Shown piece by piece: positions 6,591 through 14,831 of a stretch of DNA of 14,882 nt. The notes under the pieces are model-generated. The model was not told the DNA's origin, did not search any database, and was given only the letters and a program-made list of their open reading frames with translations. The stretch's first letter is position 1; each line of letters starts with the position of its first letter. The DNA lies in the NCBI GenBank assembly GCA_947088515.1, contig CAMUHA010000070.1, positions 1 to 14,882 on the forward strand, in the 5' to 3' direction. Position numbers and translations under genes: made by a program. Source of the DNA: an uncultured bacterium (GTDB lineage Bacteria; Bacillota; Clostridia; Lachnospirales; Lachnospiraceae).

Positions 6591-8201
6591 TCATTTTCCT
6601 GCATGCAGGCATACTCTTCCTGTATTTTGGGCCGCCATGCCAAAATACAGCGGCATGGCAAGGTAGTATGGATACATATACCTGAAAATACTCACCGGCC
6701 CCAACAGATATGTAAGGAATAATGCCGTAAGCATTCCCAAAGGCAGCACACACAGCTTATTCTTATTTCGCACAGCCAGATACAGGCAAAGCGCCAGAAA
6801 CATAAATGGAAACGCCATTGAATAAAAATACCGGATAACCGGCAGCTCCATACTCCAATGCTCATGGGCAGCCACTTTATCATAAAACGACCGCACTGCC
6901 GGGAAATAGTTTTTTGGCTTCACAGTAAAAAAATCTAATATTTCTTGTGTATCTGTCTCTATATATTCCCTTTGGGAATAAACATCCGGAAAAGGGGCAT
7001 CCAAATACCAGTAATCTACATTCAAATCCAGAAAAATAGTTAAGTATGTTAAAGGCGCTTTTTTAAAAACACTAAAATAAGTTTTCCAGAACAAGTCACC
7101 GCTGCTGTCTAGCAAATCTGTCTGGAATGAACTCTTCACATAATCTGCAATCCTGGGATTGAAATCCTCCGCATCAGGCATATATGTCTTTATTGATGTT
7201 TTTTCTTCCTCACTTAGAATTTCCGGATTCATTACATAAATACCGCTCAGCTGACTGATTGGAACCGGCAAAGCCTCGCTTACAGGCCCTTCCTCAATCC
7301 CTGCTATTGGAAAAATCACCTTTGTAATACATCCATAAAGACAAATGACAGAAAACAAAAACGCCTTTATGCAAAATGTGCAGTGCATAAGCAAACTAAT
7401 TACCCAGACTACTAAAACCACAAATACCATGTTATTACGGAACATACACGAAAATGTCCCTGATATCAGAATCCCGTATAAACATATTTTACTGTCCTGC
7501 TTCATGCCTCCATAGAGCGAAAGCGCAAACAACGTAATAAAGCAGGAAAAACACACATCCTTTGTGGTACAAAATGACATAAGGTGAAGCGCTGGCGCCA
7601 GAAGGTAATACAGAAAGCTTACCAAAACCGCATAACTGTTAACAATAATCTTACGTACCGCATAAACCACCAGTATGCTCACCGCTGTCACACATACAAT
7701 CTCAAAAATACTATAAAAAGCCAGTGCAAGCGACTGCTCCCCCAATCTTTCCCCCACTCTCACAAAAAAAGCCCAGAGCAGCGTATGAAGCACAGGCTGA
7801 TGATTGTTGTACTCTACATAATTATACGCCTGCCATGTTTGTGAAGGCAGGTCATATGCAAATGTTCCCGGATAATAGGACACAAAACAGACCAAATGAA
7901 CCGTTGTAAGCAACGCCCACATACCCAAATATGTATAACGGGCCGAAAAAAGCCTGTCCAAAAATCCTGGCTGTCTTATACCACTTAAGCATGCAAGACC
8001 TCTATAAAAAAGCATAAGACCTGCCCCCACTGCTGCGCCCCCCGCAAATAAAGCCAGAATAAAGCCTGCCGGATTAACGGCTATTCCACTAAAATCATGA
8101 TTCTCACAAATGGTTTTTCCAATACAATAAACTAAAGCAAACAGCACACCACATAAATAATGCAAAATATATCCGCCAGCCTTCATTTTTTTATGTTCCA
8201 T
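6591..8201 (-). CDS. polytopic membrane protein, DUF6020-like (GT-C-type glycosyltransferase layout)
   Basis: A 536-residue integral membrane protein with about ten to twelve hydrophobic segments. A soluble, extracytoplasmic stretch lies at about residues 315-445 (from IEEGPVSEALPVPISQLSG on), followed by three more C-terminal segments. The first large loop carries YYPGTFAYDLPSQTWQAYN followed by YNNHQPVLHTLLW, a pattern I associate with DUF6020 proteins: an acidic residue after an early membrane helix and an N-H-x-P-x-x-H motif, as in GT-C fold lipid-linked sugar transferases. This suggests, but does not prove, a role in cell-surface glycan transfer or modification. The start at 8201 has GGAGG 13 nt upstream, slightly long. 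It follows the radical SAM gene by 34 nt and precedes spmB by 59 nt, all on the same strand, so it is probably co-transcribed. Confidence 0.7.
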   Translation of the reverse strand: MEHKKMKAGGYILHYLCGVLFALVYCIGKTICENHDFSGIAVNPAGFILALFAGGAAVGAGLMLFYRGLACLSGIRQPGFLDRLFSARYTYLGMWALLTTVHLVCFVSYYPGTFAYDLPSQTWQAYNYVEYNNHQPVLHTLLWAFFVRVGERLGEQSLALAFYSIFEIVCVTAVSILVVYAVRKIIVNSYAVLVSFLYYLLAPALHLMSFCTTKDVCFSCFITLFALSLYGGMKQDSKICLYGILISGTFSCMFRNNMVFVVLVVWVISLLMHCTFCIKAFLFSVICLYGCITKVIFPIAGIEEGPVSEALPVPISQLSGIYVMNPEILSEEEKTSIKTYMPDAEDFNPRIADYVKSSFQTDLLDSSGDLFWKTYFSVFKKAPLTYLTIFLDLNVDYWYLDAPFPDVYSQREYIETDTQEILDFFTVKPKNYFPAVRSFYDKVAAHEHWSMELPVIRYFYSMAFPFMFLALCLYLAVRNKNKLCVLPLGMLTALFLTYLLGPVSIFRYMYPYYLAMPLYFGMAAQNTGRVCLHAGK

Positions 8202-8235
8202 TTTACATCTTAATCCTCCATTCCAACATTCCCCA

Positions 8236-10002
8236 TCACTTATCTTCCTTCATCACCACCAAAGTGGCAGCCTGTCCCGTTATAGCATCCCTCTCTCCAT
8301 AATCAAAAAGAACATATCCCGGCTTTTCTCTGCGCACCCATCCCCCGCTTTTTTCTTCCTCCCATACAGGATAAAAGAACACATCCATATGCGTCATCTT
8401 CATGGTCTGCCTTGCATGATAATTCCCATACGCTTTCAAAAACTCCGGCTCCCTTTCCTCCTTCTGGTAAAAACGCCATATATCCTCCCTCCAGGCGGAC
8501 AGCTCCCTGCTAAACACCGGACGGCTCTTGGCATTTTCTCTTAAATAATAGTCATAAGTAAGCAGTTCCCGGTACAATTCCTCTGCCTCCGGCGCCCGGC
8601 TTATGGCAAACTCCAAAAGTATCTGATAACGATAGCCTCTTGCCGGCGCATTAGTAAAATACCCTTTTCCTTCATAAAAATCCGCCAGTTTTTCAAACAT
8701 GGCAAAGGGACCTGCAAACAGCTTTTCCAGCACTGGCAATGTAGAGACAAACTGATTGGAATTATAATACAATTCCACCATTTCCTCAACCTGTTTCAGC
8801 TTTAATATTTCCCCATAGGAAATCCACTTTGTATAAAGCGCCTCATAGGGCGGCTTATCCTGACATACAATTCCGTACATATCCGCCTTTTCCCATAGAG
8901 GCGTCCCCTTTAACACTTTCAGGAATCCCAGCTGAAGCTGCTGAGGTTTCATCGCATACACTTCATCAAAAGACCTGATAAAGCTTTCATACCCTTCAAA
9001 GGGAAGTCCGGCAATTAAATCCAGATGAATATGTATGTTTTTCCCCTGCCGGAGCGCTTTGGTTACGCTGGCAATTTTACGGATATCCGTACTGCGGTTA
9101 ATCTCCTTAAGCGTCTGCCCATTCGTGCTTTGAACGCCAATCTCAAGCTGCACAAGTCCAGGCCGAAGGCTTTTGAGAAGTGCAAGCTCTCCCTCATCCA
9201 TAATATCGGCTGCTATTTCAAAGTGGAAATTTGTGACACCATTGTCATGTTCTTTGATGTACTGCCAGATTTCCATCGCATGGGTGCGGCTGCAATTAAA
9301 AGTCCTGTCAATAAACTTTACCTGCGGCGCTTTTTTTTCCAGAAAAAACTGCAGCTCCTTTTTGACCTTATCTGTGCTGCGAAGCCGTACCTTACGTTCA
9401 CACGCCGACAAGCAGTAGCTGCACCCAAAAGGACAGCCCCTGCTTGCCTCATAATAAATAATCCTATTTTTTAAATCCTTTAACTCGTCATAAGGAAAAG
9501 GCAGCCTGTCCATCTCCAGCAGCTCTCTTTCGGCAGTTTTTCCCTGCCTTAATACCAGCCCCGGAATATCTTCCATTCTCTGATATCTGCACAAAATACC
9601 TTCCCCTGACCTGCAGGCATAAAAGGAGAGAAGTTCTTTAAAGGTTTCCTCTCCTTCTCCTGCCATAATTCCTTTCACCATCGGAAGCTCCAAAAGAAGC
9701 TTCCCGGATTCAAAGGAAACCTCCGGCCCGCCCAGCCATATATCGGTCTTTGGCAGGACCTTAGGCAGCTCCCTGACCAGCTCACGTATCATACCTATAT
9801 TCCAGATATAGCAGGAAAAGCCTATCACATCCGGTTTCCTTTTATACAAATCTCCTAAAATTTCTTCCATTCTGTTATTGATTGTATACTCTGCCAAAGC
9901 AATATATGGCTTTAGCGCTTCCCCCGCATAAGCCCGAAGGCTGTAGAGCGCGGGGTTGGAATGAATGTACCTGGCATTTACTGCTGTAAGTAGAAACTGC
10001 AT
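8236..10002 (-). CDS. B12-binding domain radical SAM protein with DUF4080 C-terminus
   Basis: A 588-residue cytoplasmic protein with three parts. Residues 1-130 are a cobalamin-binding-type Rossmann domain (KPDVIGFSCYIWN, WLGGPEVSFES, GIMAGEGEETF); the classical DxHxxG cobalamin ligand motif is absent, as in many members. Residues 180-390 are the radical SAM core with C190-P-F-G-C194-S-Y-C197 binding the 4Fe-4S cluster, followed by the conserved VKFIDRTFNC, EIGVQSTN and HLDLIAGLPFEG blocks. Residues from about 400 to the end match the DUF4080 C-terminal extension. The family is common in clostridia, but its substrate is unknown, so no reaction is assigned. A ribosome binding site (GGAGATAAGGA) precedes the start. 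It lies 45 nt downstream of galT, so it is probably part of the same transcript. Confidence 0.9.
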   Translation of the reverse strand: MQFLLTAVNARYIHSNPALYSLRAYAGEALKPYIALAEYTINNRMEEILGDLYKRKPDVIGFSCYIWNIGMIRELVRELPKVLPKTDIWLGGPEVSFESGKLLLELPMVKGIMAGEGEETFKELLSFYACRSGEGILCRYQRMEDIPGLVLRQGKTAERELLEMDRLPFPYDELKDLKNRIIYYEASRGCPFGCSYCLSACERKVRLRSTDKVKKELQFFLEKKAPQVKFIDRTFNCSRTHAMEIWQYIKEHDNGVTNFHFEIAADIMDEGELALLKSLRPGLVQLEIGVQSTNGQTLKEINRSTDIRKIASVTKALRQGKNIHIHLDLIAGLPFEGYESFIRSFDEVYAMKPQQLQLGFLKVLKGTPLWEKADMYGIVCQDKPPYEALYTKWISYGEILKLKQVEEMVELYYNSNQFVSTLPVLEKLFAGPFAMFEKLADFYEGKGYFTNAPARGYRYQILLEFAISRAPEAEELYRELLTYDYYLRENAKSRPVFSRELSAWREDIWRFYQKEEREPEFLKAYGNYHARQTMKMTHMDVFFYPVWEEEKSGGWVRREKPGYVLFDYGERDAITGQAATLVVMKEDK

Positions 10003-10047
10003 AGATTTCCTTATCTCCGTTTTTCTTCTTAAATTAATTTAAACCAC

Positions 10048-11568
10048 TTACGCATTCAGACTTTCTATAAATTTATCAAAGGCCTGTGCGCCTTCGCAAG
10101 TACGCTTGTAAACTCCCGCGTCTGTAAGAACCTGCATAAACACAATTCCAATCTCTTTTCTTATAATATCATCAATATTGGAAGCATCTACTTTGTCATA
10201 CCCTGGTAAAAACTCTTCCACCCAGTCAGCATGCTTTGCAAGAACTTCATCCTCCCGAAGATTCTTTCCTTCCAGTATTGCCCTCTTTAAGCTCTCCATC
10301 TCGTCTTTTAACCGTGCCGGAAGCACTGCAAGGCCCATTACCTCAATCAAGCCGATGTTTTCTTTCTTAATATGATGAAGGTTTGCATGGGGATGATAAA
10401 CTCCCAGCGGATGCTCCTGTGTCGTAATATTATTCCTCAGCACCAGGTCAATCTCAAAGCAATCTCCCCTTTTGCGGGCGATTGGCGTAATCGTATTGTG
10501 CGGCTCTCCATCTGTTTCTGCATAAATAAATGCAGCCTCATCTGTATATCCTCTCCAATGCTTTAAAATGGTATCTGCCAGTTCAATCACCCGCTCCCGG
10601 TCTTTCGCCTTTAGACGTATCACTGACATAGGCCATTTTACAACCCCTGCCTCCACATCTTCAAATCCTTTTACCGCAAAACTTCTTTCCACAGGAGCCT
10701 TTGCCATGGCAAATTCATAGTTTCCTCCCTGAAAATGGTCATGGCTTAAAATTGAGCCGCCTACAATGGGCAGGTCTGCATTGGAACCTACAAAATAATG
10801 GGGGAACTGTTCCACAAAATCAAACAGCTTACAAAACGCGCCTCTGTCTATTTTCATTGGAATATGCTGCCCATTAAATACAATACAATGTTCATTATAG
10901 TATACATAAGGAGAATATTGGAACCCCCATTTGTCTCCCTGAATTGTCACAGGAATAATTCTGTGGTTCTGCCTTGCCGGATGGTTCACCCGACCTGCAT
11001 ATCCCTCATTTTCCCTGCAAAGCAGACATTTGGGATAACCGGACTGCTTTGCCGTCCTTGCTGCTGCAATGGCCTTCGGGTCTTTTTCCGGCTTGGAAAG
11101 ATTAATGGTAATATCCAAATCCCCATACTCCGTTGCCGTAACCCACTTCATATCCTTCTTTATCCTATAACGCCTGATATAATCAGAATCACAGCTAAGC
11201 TTATAGTAATACTCTGTGGCTTTTACCGGGTCCTGCCTGTAATATTCCTCAAAGGTTTTAATCACCTCACCAGGGCGGGGCATCAGCATACTCATAATCT
11301 TTGTATCAAACAAATCACGGTATACCACGCCATTTTCTTTCAATATGCCCTTTTCATAAGCATAATCCATCATCCTGCCAAGAATATCCTCAAGCTCTTC
11401 CACCTTTGTCTGTGCAATTTCAGCCTCTTTTCCTTCCTCTAAATCTGTAAGCTCATCCAGTTCAAATAATTCCAAAAGCCTGTTTGTGGTGTAAATCTTA
11501 TCCTCCTCTGTAAAAAGTCCTGTTTTCAACCCATAAACAACAAGCCTTCTAATGTCTTCCTGAATCAT
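10048..11568 (-). CDS. galT: UDP-glucose--hexose-1-phosphate uridylyltransferase, type 2 (Firmicutes)
   Basis: GalT exchanges UMP between UDP-glucose and galactose-1-phosphate, giving UDP-galactose and glucose-1-phosphate, the second step of the Leloir pathway, in the cytoplasm. The 506-residue length is that of the Firmicutes type-2 enzyme, much longer than the E. coli type. The catalytic motif is S-H-D-H-F-Q-G-G (275-282); H278 corresponds to the nucleophilic histidine of the HPHxQ motif of type-1 enzymes. C181/C184 (KCLLC) and the downstream NHPARQNHRIIP block are conserved, as is HPLGVYHPHANLHHIKKENIGLIEVMG (386-412). The start at 11568 has GGAGG eight bases upstream. It is downstream of galK, separated by a 169-nt gap with a direct repeat and hairpin. 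galE is not in the window. Confidence 0.97.
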   Translation of the reverse strand: MIQEDIRRLVVYGLKTGLFTEEDKIYTTNRLLELFELDELTDLEEGKEAEIAQTKVEELEDILGRMMDYAYEKGILKENGVVYRDLFDTKIMSMLMPRPGEVIKTFEEYYRQDPVKATEYYYKLSCDSDYIRRYRIKKDMKWVTATEYGDLDITINLSKPEKDPKAIAAARTAKQSGYPKCLLCRENEGYAGRVNHPARQNHRIIPVTIQGDKWGFQYSPYVYYNEHCIVFNGQHIPMKIDRGAFCKLFDFVEQFPHYFVGSNADLPIVGGSILSHDHFQGGNYEFAMAKAPVERSFAVKGFEDVEAGVVKWPMSVIRLKAKDRERVIELADTILKHWRGYTDEAAFIYAETDGEPHNTITPIARKRGDCFEIDLVLRNNITTQEHPLGVYHPHANLHHIKKENIGLIEVMGLAVLPARLKDEMESLKRAILEGKNLREDEVLAKHADWVEEFLPGYDKVDASNIDDIIRKEIGIVFMQVLTDAGVYKRTCEGAQAFDKFIESLNA

Positions 11569-11591
11569 AAAATATGCCTCCTAAATTACCA

Positions 11592-11733
11592 TTCCAGTTC
11601 CGCTCCACCCTACAAGACGCTTTCTTCTTCAGAGGAAATCCTGTCTGCTTCCCATCCAGGCTTTCCTCTGCGCGTCTTTCCGGGCCTTCGCTGTTTCCAG
11701 TTCCGCTCCACCCTGCAAGACGCTTTCTTCTTC
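11592..11733 (-). repeat. 39-nt direct repeat flanking a hairpin in the galK-galT gap
   Basis: Copies at 11592-11630 and 11695-11733 are identical at 38 of 39 positions (A versus G at 11612/11715) and are 103 nt apart. Between them, 11630-11643 and 11657-11670 form a 14-bp stem with one mismatch and a 13-nt loop. In addition GCGTCTT (11672-11678) can pair with AAGACGC in either repeat copy (11614-11620 or 11717-11723), giving two mutually exclusive extended structures. The element fills nearly the whole gap: copy 2 starts just after the galK stop and copy 1 ends shortly before the galT ribosome binding site. No coding potential is evident. It could be a dispersed intergenic repeat or an RNA element in the galKT transcript. 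Confidence 0.85.
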
Positions 11734-11737
11734 TTTC

Positions 11738-12901
11738 TTACAGCACGCAGGGGCCGTCTCCGATTTCTACTGCATAAAAGTCTGCTGCATATCCGATTTT
11801 GGCCTGATATGCTTCTCCCACCTGTTTGATAAAAGTATCAATTGCATCATCCTTTACAAGACTGACTGTACATCCGCCAAATCCCGCTCCTGTCATTCGG
11901 GAACCAATAACGCCTTCCACCTTCCACGCTTCCTCAACCAGCGTGTCAAGCTCAATACCCGTCACCTCATAATCATCCCGCAGGGAAACATGGGAAGCGT
12001 TCATCATTTGTCCAAATTGCGCAATATCATTTGCTTTTAAAGCCTCCACCGCTTTAACCGTGCGCTGGTTTTCATAGACCGCATGTCTTGCCCTTCTTAC
12101 CCTTACAGAATCATGAATTGCAGACTTATGTTCTTCAAACTGCTCCTCACTTAAATCCCCAAGCCCTTCAATCTTCACCACTTTCTGAAGCTCTGCAAGG
12201 GCAGTCTCACACTCACTTCTTCTTTCATTATATTTGGAGTCTCCAAGACCTCTTTTTTTATTACTGCAGGCAATTACAATCTTGGCGCCCTCAAGTTTAA
12301 CAGGAGCATATGTATAGGAAAGGTCTGCAGTATCCAGGAAAATAGCATGGTCTCTTTTGCCCATTGCAATGGCAAACTGATCCATAATCCCACAATTAAC
12401 GCCGTTAAAATTATTTTCCGCAAACTGGCCAATTAGCGCCAGGTCCTGATTGTTCACGTCAAATCCAAAAAATTCCTTTAATATAAATCCTGTAAGCACT
12501 TCAACAGAAGCAGAGGAAGACAAACCAGAACCATTAGGAATATTTCCATTTAGGAGAATATCAAGCCCACAGGGAATTTTAAATCCCTTTTCTCCAAAGG
12601 CCCACATAACACCCTTTGGATAATTCGTCCACCCTGCTTCCTTTGAAGGTTTCAGGTCATCCAAATCAGACTCAATCACACCCAGGCGCTCAAAATTCAT
12701 AGAGAAAAACCGAAGCTTTTTATCTTTTCTCACCCTTGCCGCCCCATAAGTGCCAATGGTAAGCGCGCAAGGAAATACATGGCCGCCGTTATAATCCGTA
12801 TGTTCCCCTATCAGATTCACCCGTCCTGGTGCAAAAAACGCTTTTACGCCTTCCATATCCCCATATACTTCTTCGAATTTTTTTAAAATTGTTTCCTTCA
12901 T
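11738..12901 (-). CDS. galK: galactokinase
   Basis: GalK phosphorylates alpha-D-galactose with ATP to galactose-1-phosphate, the first committed step of the Leloir pathway. At 387 residues it has the normal length for a GHMP-superfamily galactokinase. The galactokinase signature GRVNLIGEHTDYNGG is at 26-40 (substrate binding, with R27), the ATP-binding loop N-G-S-G-L-S-S-S-A-S at 123-132, the catalytic aspartate D174 in GIMDQF, and the C-terminal GHMP motif G-A-G-F-G-G-C at 338-344. All key residues are intact. The start at 12901 has GGGAGG seven bases upstream. It is preceded by the AraC-type regulator (118-nt gap containing promoter elements) and followed by galT. Confidence 0.98.
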   Translation of the reverse strand: MKETILKKFEEVYGDMEGVKAFFAPGRVNLIGEHTDYNGGHVFPCALTIGTYGAARVRKDKKLRFFSMNFERLGVIESDLDDLKPSKEAGWTNYPKGVMWAFGEKGFKIPCGLDILLNGNIPNGSGLSSSASVEVLTGFILKEFFGFDVNNQDLALIGQFAENNFNGVNCGIMDQFAIAMGKRDHAIFLDTADLSYTYAPVKLEGAKIVIACSNKKRGLGDSKYNERRSECETALAELQKVVKIEGLGDLSEEQFEEHKSAIHDSVRVRRARHAVYENQRTVKAVEALKANDIAQFGQMMNASHVSLRDDYEVTGIELDTLVEEAWKVEGVIGSRMTGAGFGGCTVSLVKDDAIDTFIKQVGEAYQAKIGYAADFYAVEIGDGPCVL

Positions 12902-12959
12902 TTACTGCCTCCCAACTTACCGCCCCAGCGGTTTTATTTCTTATCTGTTTTCAGTTTCC

Positions 12960-12998
12960 ATTATAGGCTATGCCCTTTTCCAAACCTATACCGGTTTG
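12960..12998 (-). promoter_or_regulatory. galK promoter with palindromic operator candidate
   Basis: On the minus strand a perfect TATAAT (12965-12960) lies 58 nt upstream of galK, but the hexamer 17 nt further upstream (TAGGTT) is a poor -35. That position is covered by the palindrome CAAACC-GGTATA-GGTTTG (12981-12998). A weak -35 overlapped by a symmetric site is typical of activator-dependent promoters, and the gene just upstream encodes an AraC-type regulator. A separate TTGACA (13015-13010) also occurs but has no good -10 at 17 nt (GGTATA), although TATAGG lies at 19 nt. Confidence 0.55.
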
Positions 12999-13019
12999 TT
13001 AAAAATACCTGTCAAAATG

Positions 13020-13922
13020 TTAACCATTTAATTTGTTTACCTGATTTATAAAATCCTCTATCTGTTTTAAATATTCCTTACTTTTTCTGGTTTCCCCCAT
13101 CTGCATCTCTTTCCGGTAAGAAGAGGGAGCCATCTTCTTCATCTGCTTAAATGATTTTGTAAATACCAGTGGGTCTGAATATCCGCAGGAAAGGGCAATG
13201 CTCTCTACGGGAAGAGATGTAAGCTGCAAAAGCTCTGCCGCCCTTGTAATGCGGAAAGTTGTCAGAAACTGTTGGGGCGACATTCCCATGGCATTCCTGA
13301 ACAGGGTATAAAGATAGCTTCTGTTAATGCACACATAATTTGCCACATCTGTTACTTTAATAGGGTTACAGTAATTCTTTAATATAAATTCTACCGCACG
13401 CCTCACATATTGGTCCGCCTTGTCAGTTTCCCCCCTTTCCTCAATTCTTGCACTCTCTGCTATCAGTGATAAAAACAGGTAAAGCTGCCCGTTCCGCCTA
13501 AGGTCATTGGCAATTCCCACTGTATTATGTTCCATCATGTCCATTACTGCCTGATATAACTCTGTTTCCCTGTCCGACTGGAAAACGGGATTTGCTACAG
13601 AAAGCCCCATGGACTTTATCAGCTCCTCCGCCATACTCCCATAAAACCCCACCCAGATATAAGTCCAGGGATTTTTTTCGTCTGCCTGGTAAAAAGCAAG
13701 CGCATCCGGCGGTATTAAAAAACCATATCCCCTCTCCAATGAATACTCCCTGCCCCCAATAGAAAACCTCCCCTGGCCCCCCAGAATAAAATGAATTACA
13801 TAATGGGGTTTTATCGCAGGCCCAAAGCTATGAAAAGGTTCCGTTTTTGACATTCCACAGCAATTGACAAATAAACTTCCATTTTTCTCTCCAAAAAACT
13901 CCAGCTGATACGCTTTCTCCAT
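13020..13922 (-). CDS. AraC family transcriptional regulator (cupin sensor plus double HTH)
   Basis: A 300-residue regulator. I start it at the ATG at 13922 (MEKAYQLEFF), which has GGGGGA six bases upstream; in-frame ATGs at 13937 and 13964 would add residues (MRGIR..., MQYRRR...) not expected in this family. Residues 38-80 form an AraC-type cupin sensor (HYVIHFILGGQGRFSIGG, then GYGFLIPPDALAFYQAD). The C-terminal DNA-binding domain has helix-turn-helix 1 at about 188-208 (KVTDVANYVCINRSYLYTLF) and helix-turn-helix 2 at 238-260 (PVESIALSCGYSDPLVFTKSFK). Being directly upstream of galK and galT, it is likely the galactose- or galactoside-responsive activator; the inducer is inferred only from context. 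A palindrome at the galK promoter is the candidate site. Confidence 0.93.
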   Translation of the reverse strand: MEKAYQLEFFGEKNGSLFVNCCGMSKTEPFHSFGPAIKPHYVIHFILGGQGRFSIGGREYSLERGYGFLIPPDALAFYQADEKNPWTYIWVGFYGSMAEELIKSMGLSVANPVFQSDRETELYQAVMDMMEHNTVGIANDLRRNGQLYLFLSLIAESARIEERGETDKADQYVRRAVEFILKNYCNPIKVTDVANYVCINRSYLYTLFRNAMGMSPQQFLTTFRITRAAELLQLTSLPVESIALSCGYSDPLVFTKSFKQMKKMAPSSYRKEMQMGETRKSKEYLKQIEDFINQVNKLNG

Positions 13923-14002
13923 CCTTATCCCCCGCATATCACAGACCCGCCTGCGATACTGCACCTATAGAATATTTTAAACTTATTTATTATTCCAGTC
14001 TG

Positions 14003-14671
14003 TCAGCTGACTGCCATTGATAATAGCGTCAGTCCCTGCCCTCCCTCATCATATACCATATCCAAAGAGACGCTTTCCCCATATTCCTCTCCGTGTATTA
14101 CAATCTGATACTCCCTGCCCTCCAAATCAACAAGGGCCAGAATCCATGGGGTGTTGTTCACATCTCTTTGTATCACAAGCCCTGTCAGAGACTGCCCCGG
14201 CGTTAACGGTTCCAGATTTTCAAGTACATTCACATGAATACCGCTATCCCCTTCTTCATATAGCTTAAGACTGGAAAACGAAATTTCTGTGTTGTTTTTC
14301 AGCGTAATAAAAACGGGAATGCGCTCAGCCGCCTCTTCTGCCCCCCAAATGCCTGAAAGTGTATCCAAATACCCATCATAGGATTTTATCAGGGCATCCA
14401 TAATCTGAATCAGCAAATCTATTTCCTCGTCCTGCATATCTGCCAGGTTATAAGTCTCTACTTCCGCCACCTTTTCCTTCAGCTTTAAAAGAGCCTCGTC
14501 CAGAGACGCATCATCAATATTTTTGTGTATTTCCACTGCCTGATTATGTTTATCTATTAACTGCACATATTTCGCCTGTGCCTGTTCCACTTTTTCCTTT
14601 GAGGGGCCGCAGGAAACCAACATCAGGCTTAAAAAACAGGCAAATAAAAAAAAGACAATCTTTCTGTTCAT
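14003..14671 (-). CDS. small lipoprotein of unknown function (helical plus beta-sandwich)
   Basis: A 222-residue predicted lipoprotein that I do not recognise as a named family. I place the start at 14671 (MNRKIVFFLF), which has GAGGT five bases upstream; the ATG 18 nt earlier is less likely. The signal peptide ends in the lipobox L-V-S-C with C21 lipidated. Residues 25-110 are strongly helical and charged (EKVEQAQAKYVQLIDKHNQA, LDEALLKLKEKVAEVE), probably a coiled-coil or helical hairpin. Residues 117-222 are beta-rich (RIPVFITLKNNTEISFSSLKLY, GLVIQRDVNNTPWILALVD), resembling a small beta-sandwich. It has its own promoter upstream. It ends 80 nt upstream of the AraC regulator start on the same strand; no clear terminator separates them, so read-through is possible. 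No evidence links it to galactose use. Confidence 0.75.
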   Translation of the reverse strand: MNRKIVFFLFACFLSLMLVSCGPSKEKVEQAQAKYVQLIDKHNQAVEIHKNIDDASLDEALLKLKEKVAEVETYNLADMQDEEIDLLIQIMDALIKSYDGYLDTLSGIWGAEEAAERIPVFITLKNNTEISFSSLKLYEEGDSGIHVNVLENLEPLTPGQSLTGLVIQRDVNNTPWILALVDLEGREYQIVIHGEEYGESVSLDMVYDEGGQGLTLLSMAVS

Positions 14672-14706
14672 TCCATACCTCAATTTCATTATAATCTATA
14701 ATTATT

Positions 14707-14735
14707 AGTATAGGTAAAAAAAGAGGAAAAAGCAA
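14707..14735 (-). promoter_or_regulatory. promoter of the small lipoprotein gene
   Basis: On the minus strand TTGCTT (14735-14730) and TATACT (14712-14707) are separated by 17 nt, 35 nt upstream of the start at 14671. The -10 matches consensus at five of six bases. The spacer is T-rich. Confidence 0.55.
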
Positions 14736-14773
14736 GAACTCCTGAAATTCACACATAAATCAAAAAAATCTTC

Positions 14774-14802
14774 TTGACAAACCACATGTCTGCTTGTAAA
14801 AT
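14774..14802 (+). promoter_or_regulatory. strong sigma-A promoter of the tRNA-Phe gene
   Basis: A perfect TTGACA (14774-14779), a 17-nt spacer and TAAAAT (14797-14802) lie about 30 nt upstream of the tRNA. An A-rich tract (14762-14768) just upstream resembles an UP element, as is common for stable RNA genes. Confidence 0.8.
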
Positions 14803-14831
14803 ATACCATGTGCCAAGGCAAAACAGGAGTT

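Noticed and set aside
9025..9474. Plus-strand open frame of 149 codons inside the radical SAM gene
   Set aside because: It lies antisense across the 4Fe-4S cluster region of the radical SAM gene, with no recognisable domain or ribosome binding site.
10003..10047. Possible cobalamin riboswitch upstream of the B12-type radical SAM gene
   Set aside because: The gap is only 45 nt, far too short for a cobalamin riboswitch, and no B12-box-like sequence is visible.
10798..11442. Plus-strand open frame of 214 codons inside galT
   Set aside because: It is antisense to the well-supported galT gene, has no family features and low-complexity composition; it is a shadow of galT codon usage.
14002..14011. 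GTCAGCTGAC perfect 10-nt palindrome at the lipoprotein stop codon
   Set aside because: A 10-nt palindrome without a loop is common by chance, overlaps the 3' end of a coding region and has no U-tract to act as a terminator.
14780..14818. CACATG...CATGTG inverted repeat around the tRNA promoter -10
   Set aside because: Six-base arms separated by about 20 nt are expected by chance; the promoter elements explain the conserved-looking bases.
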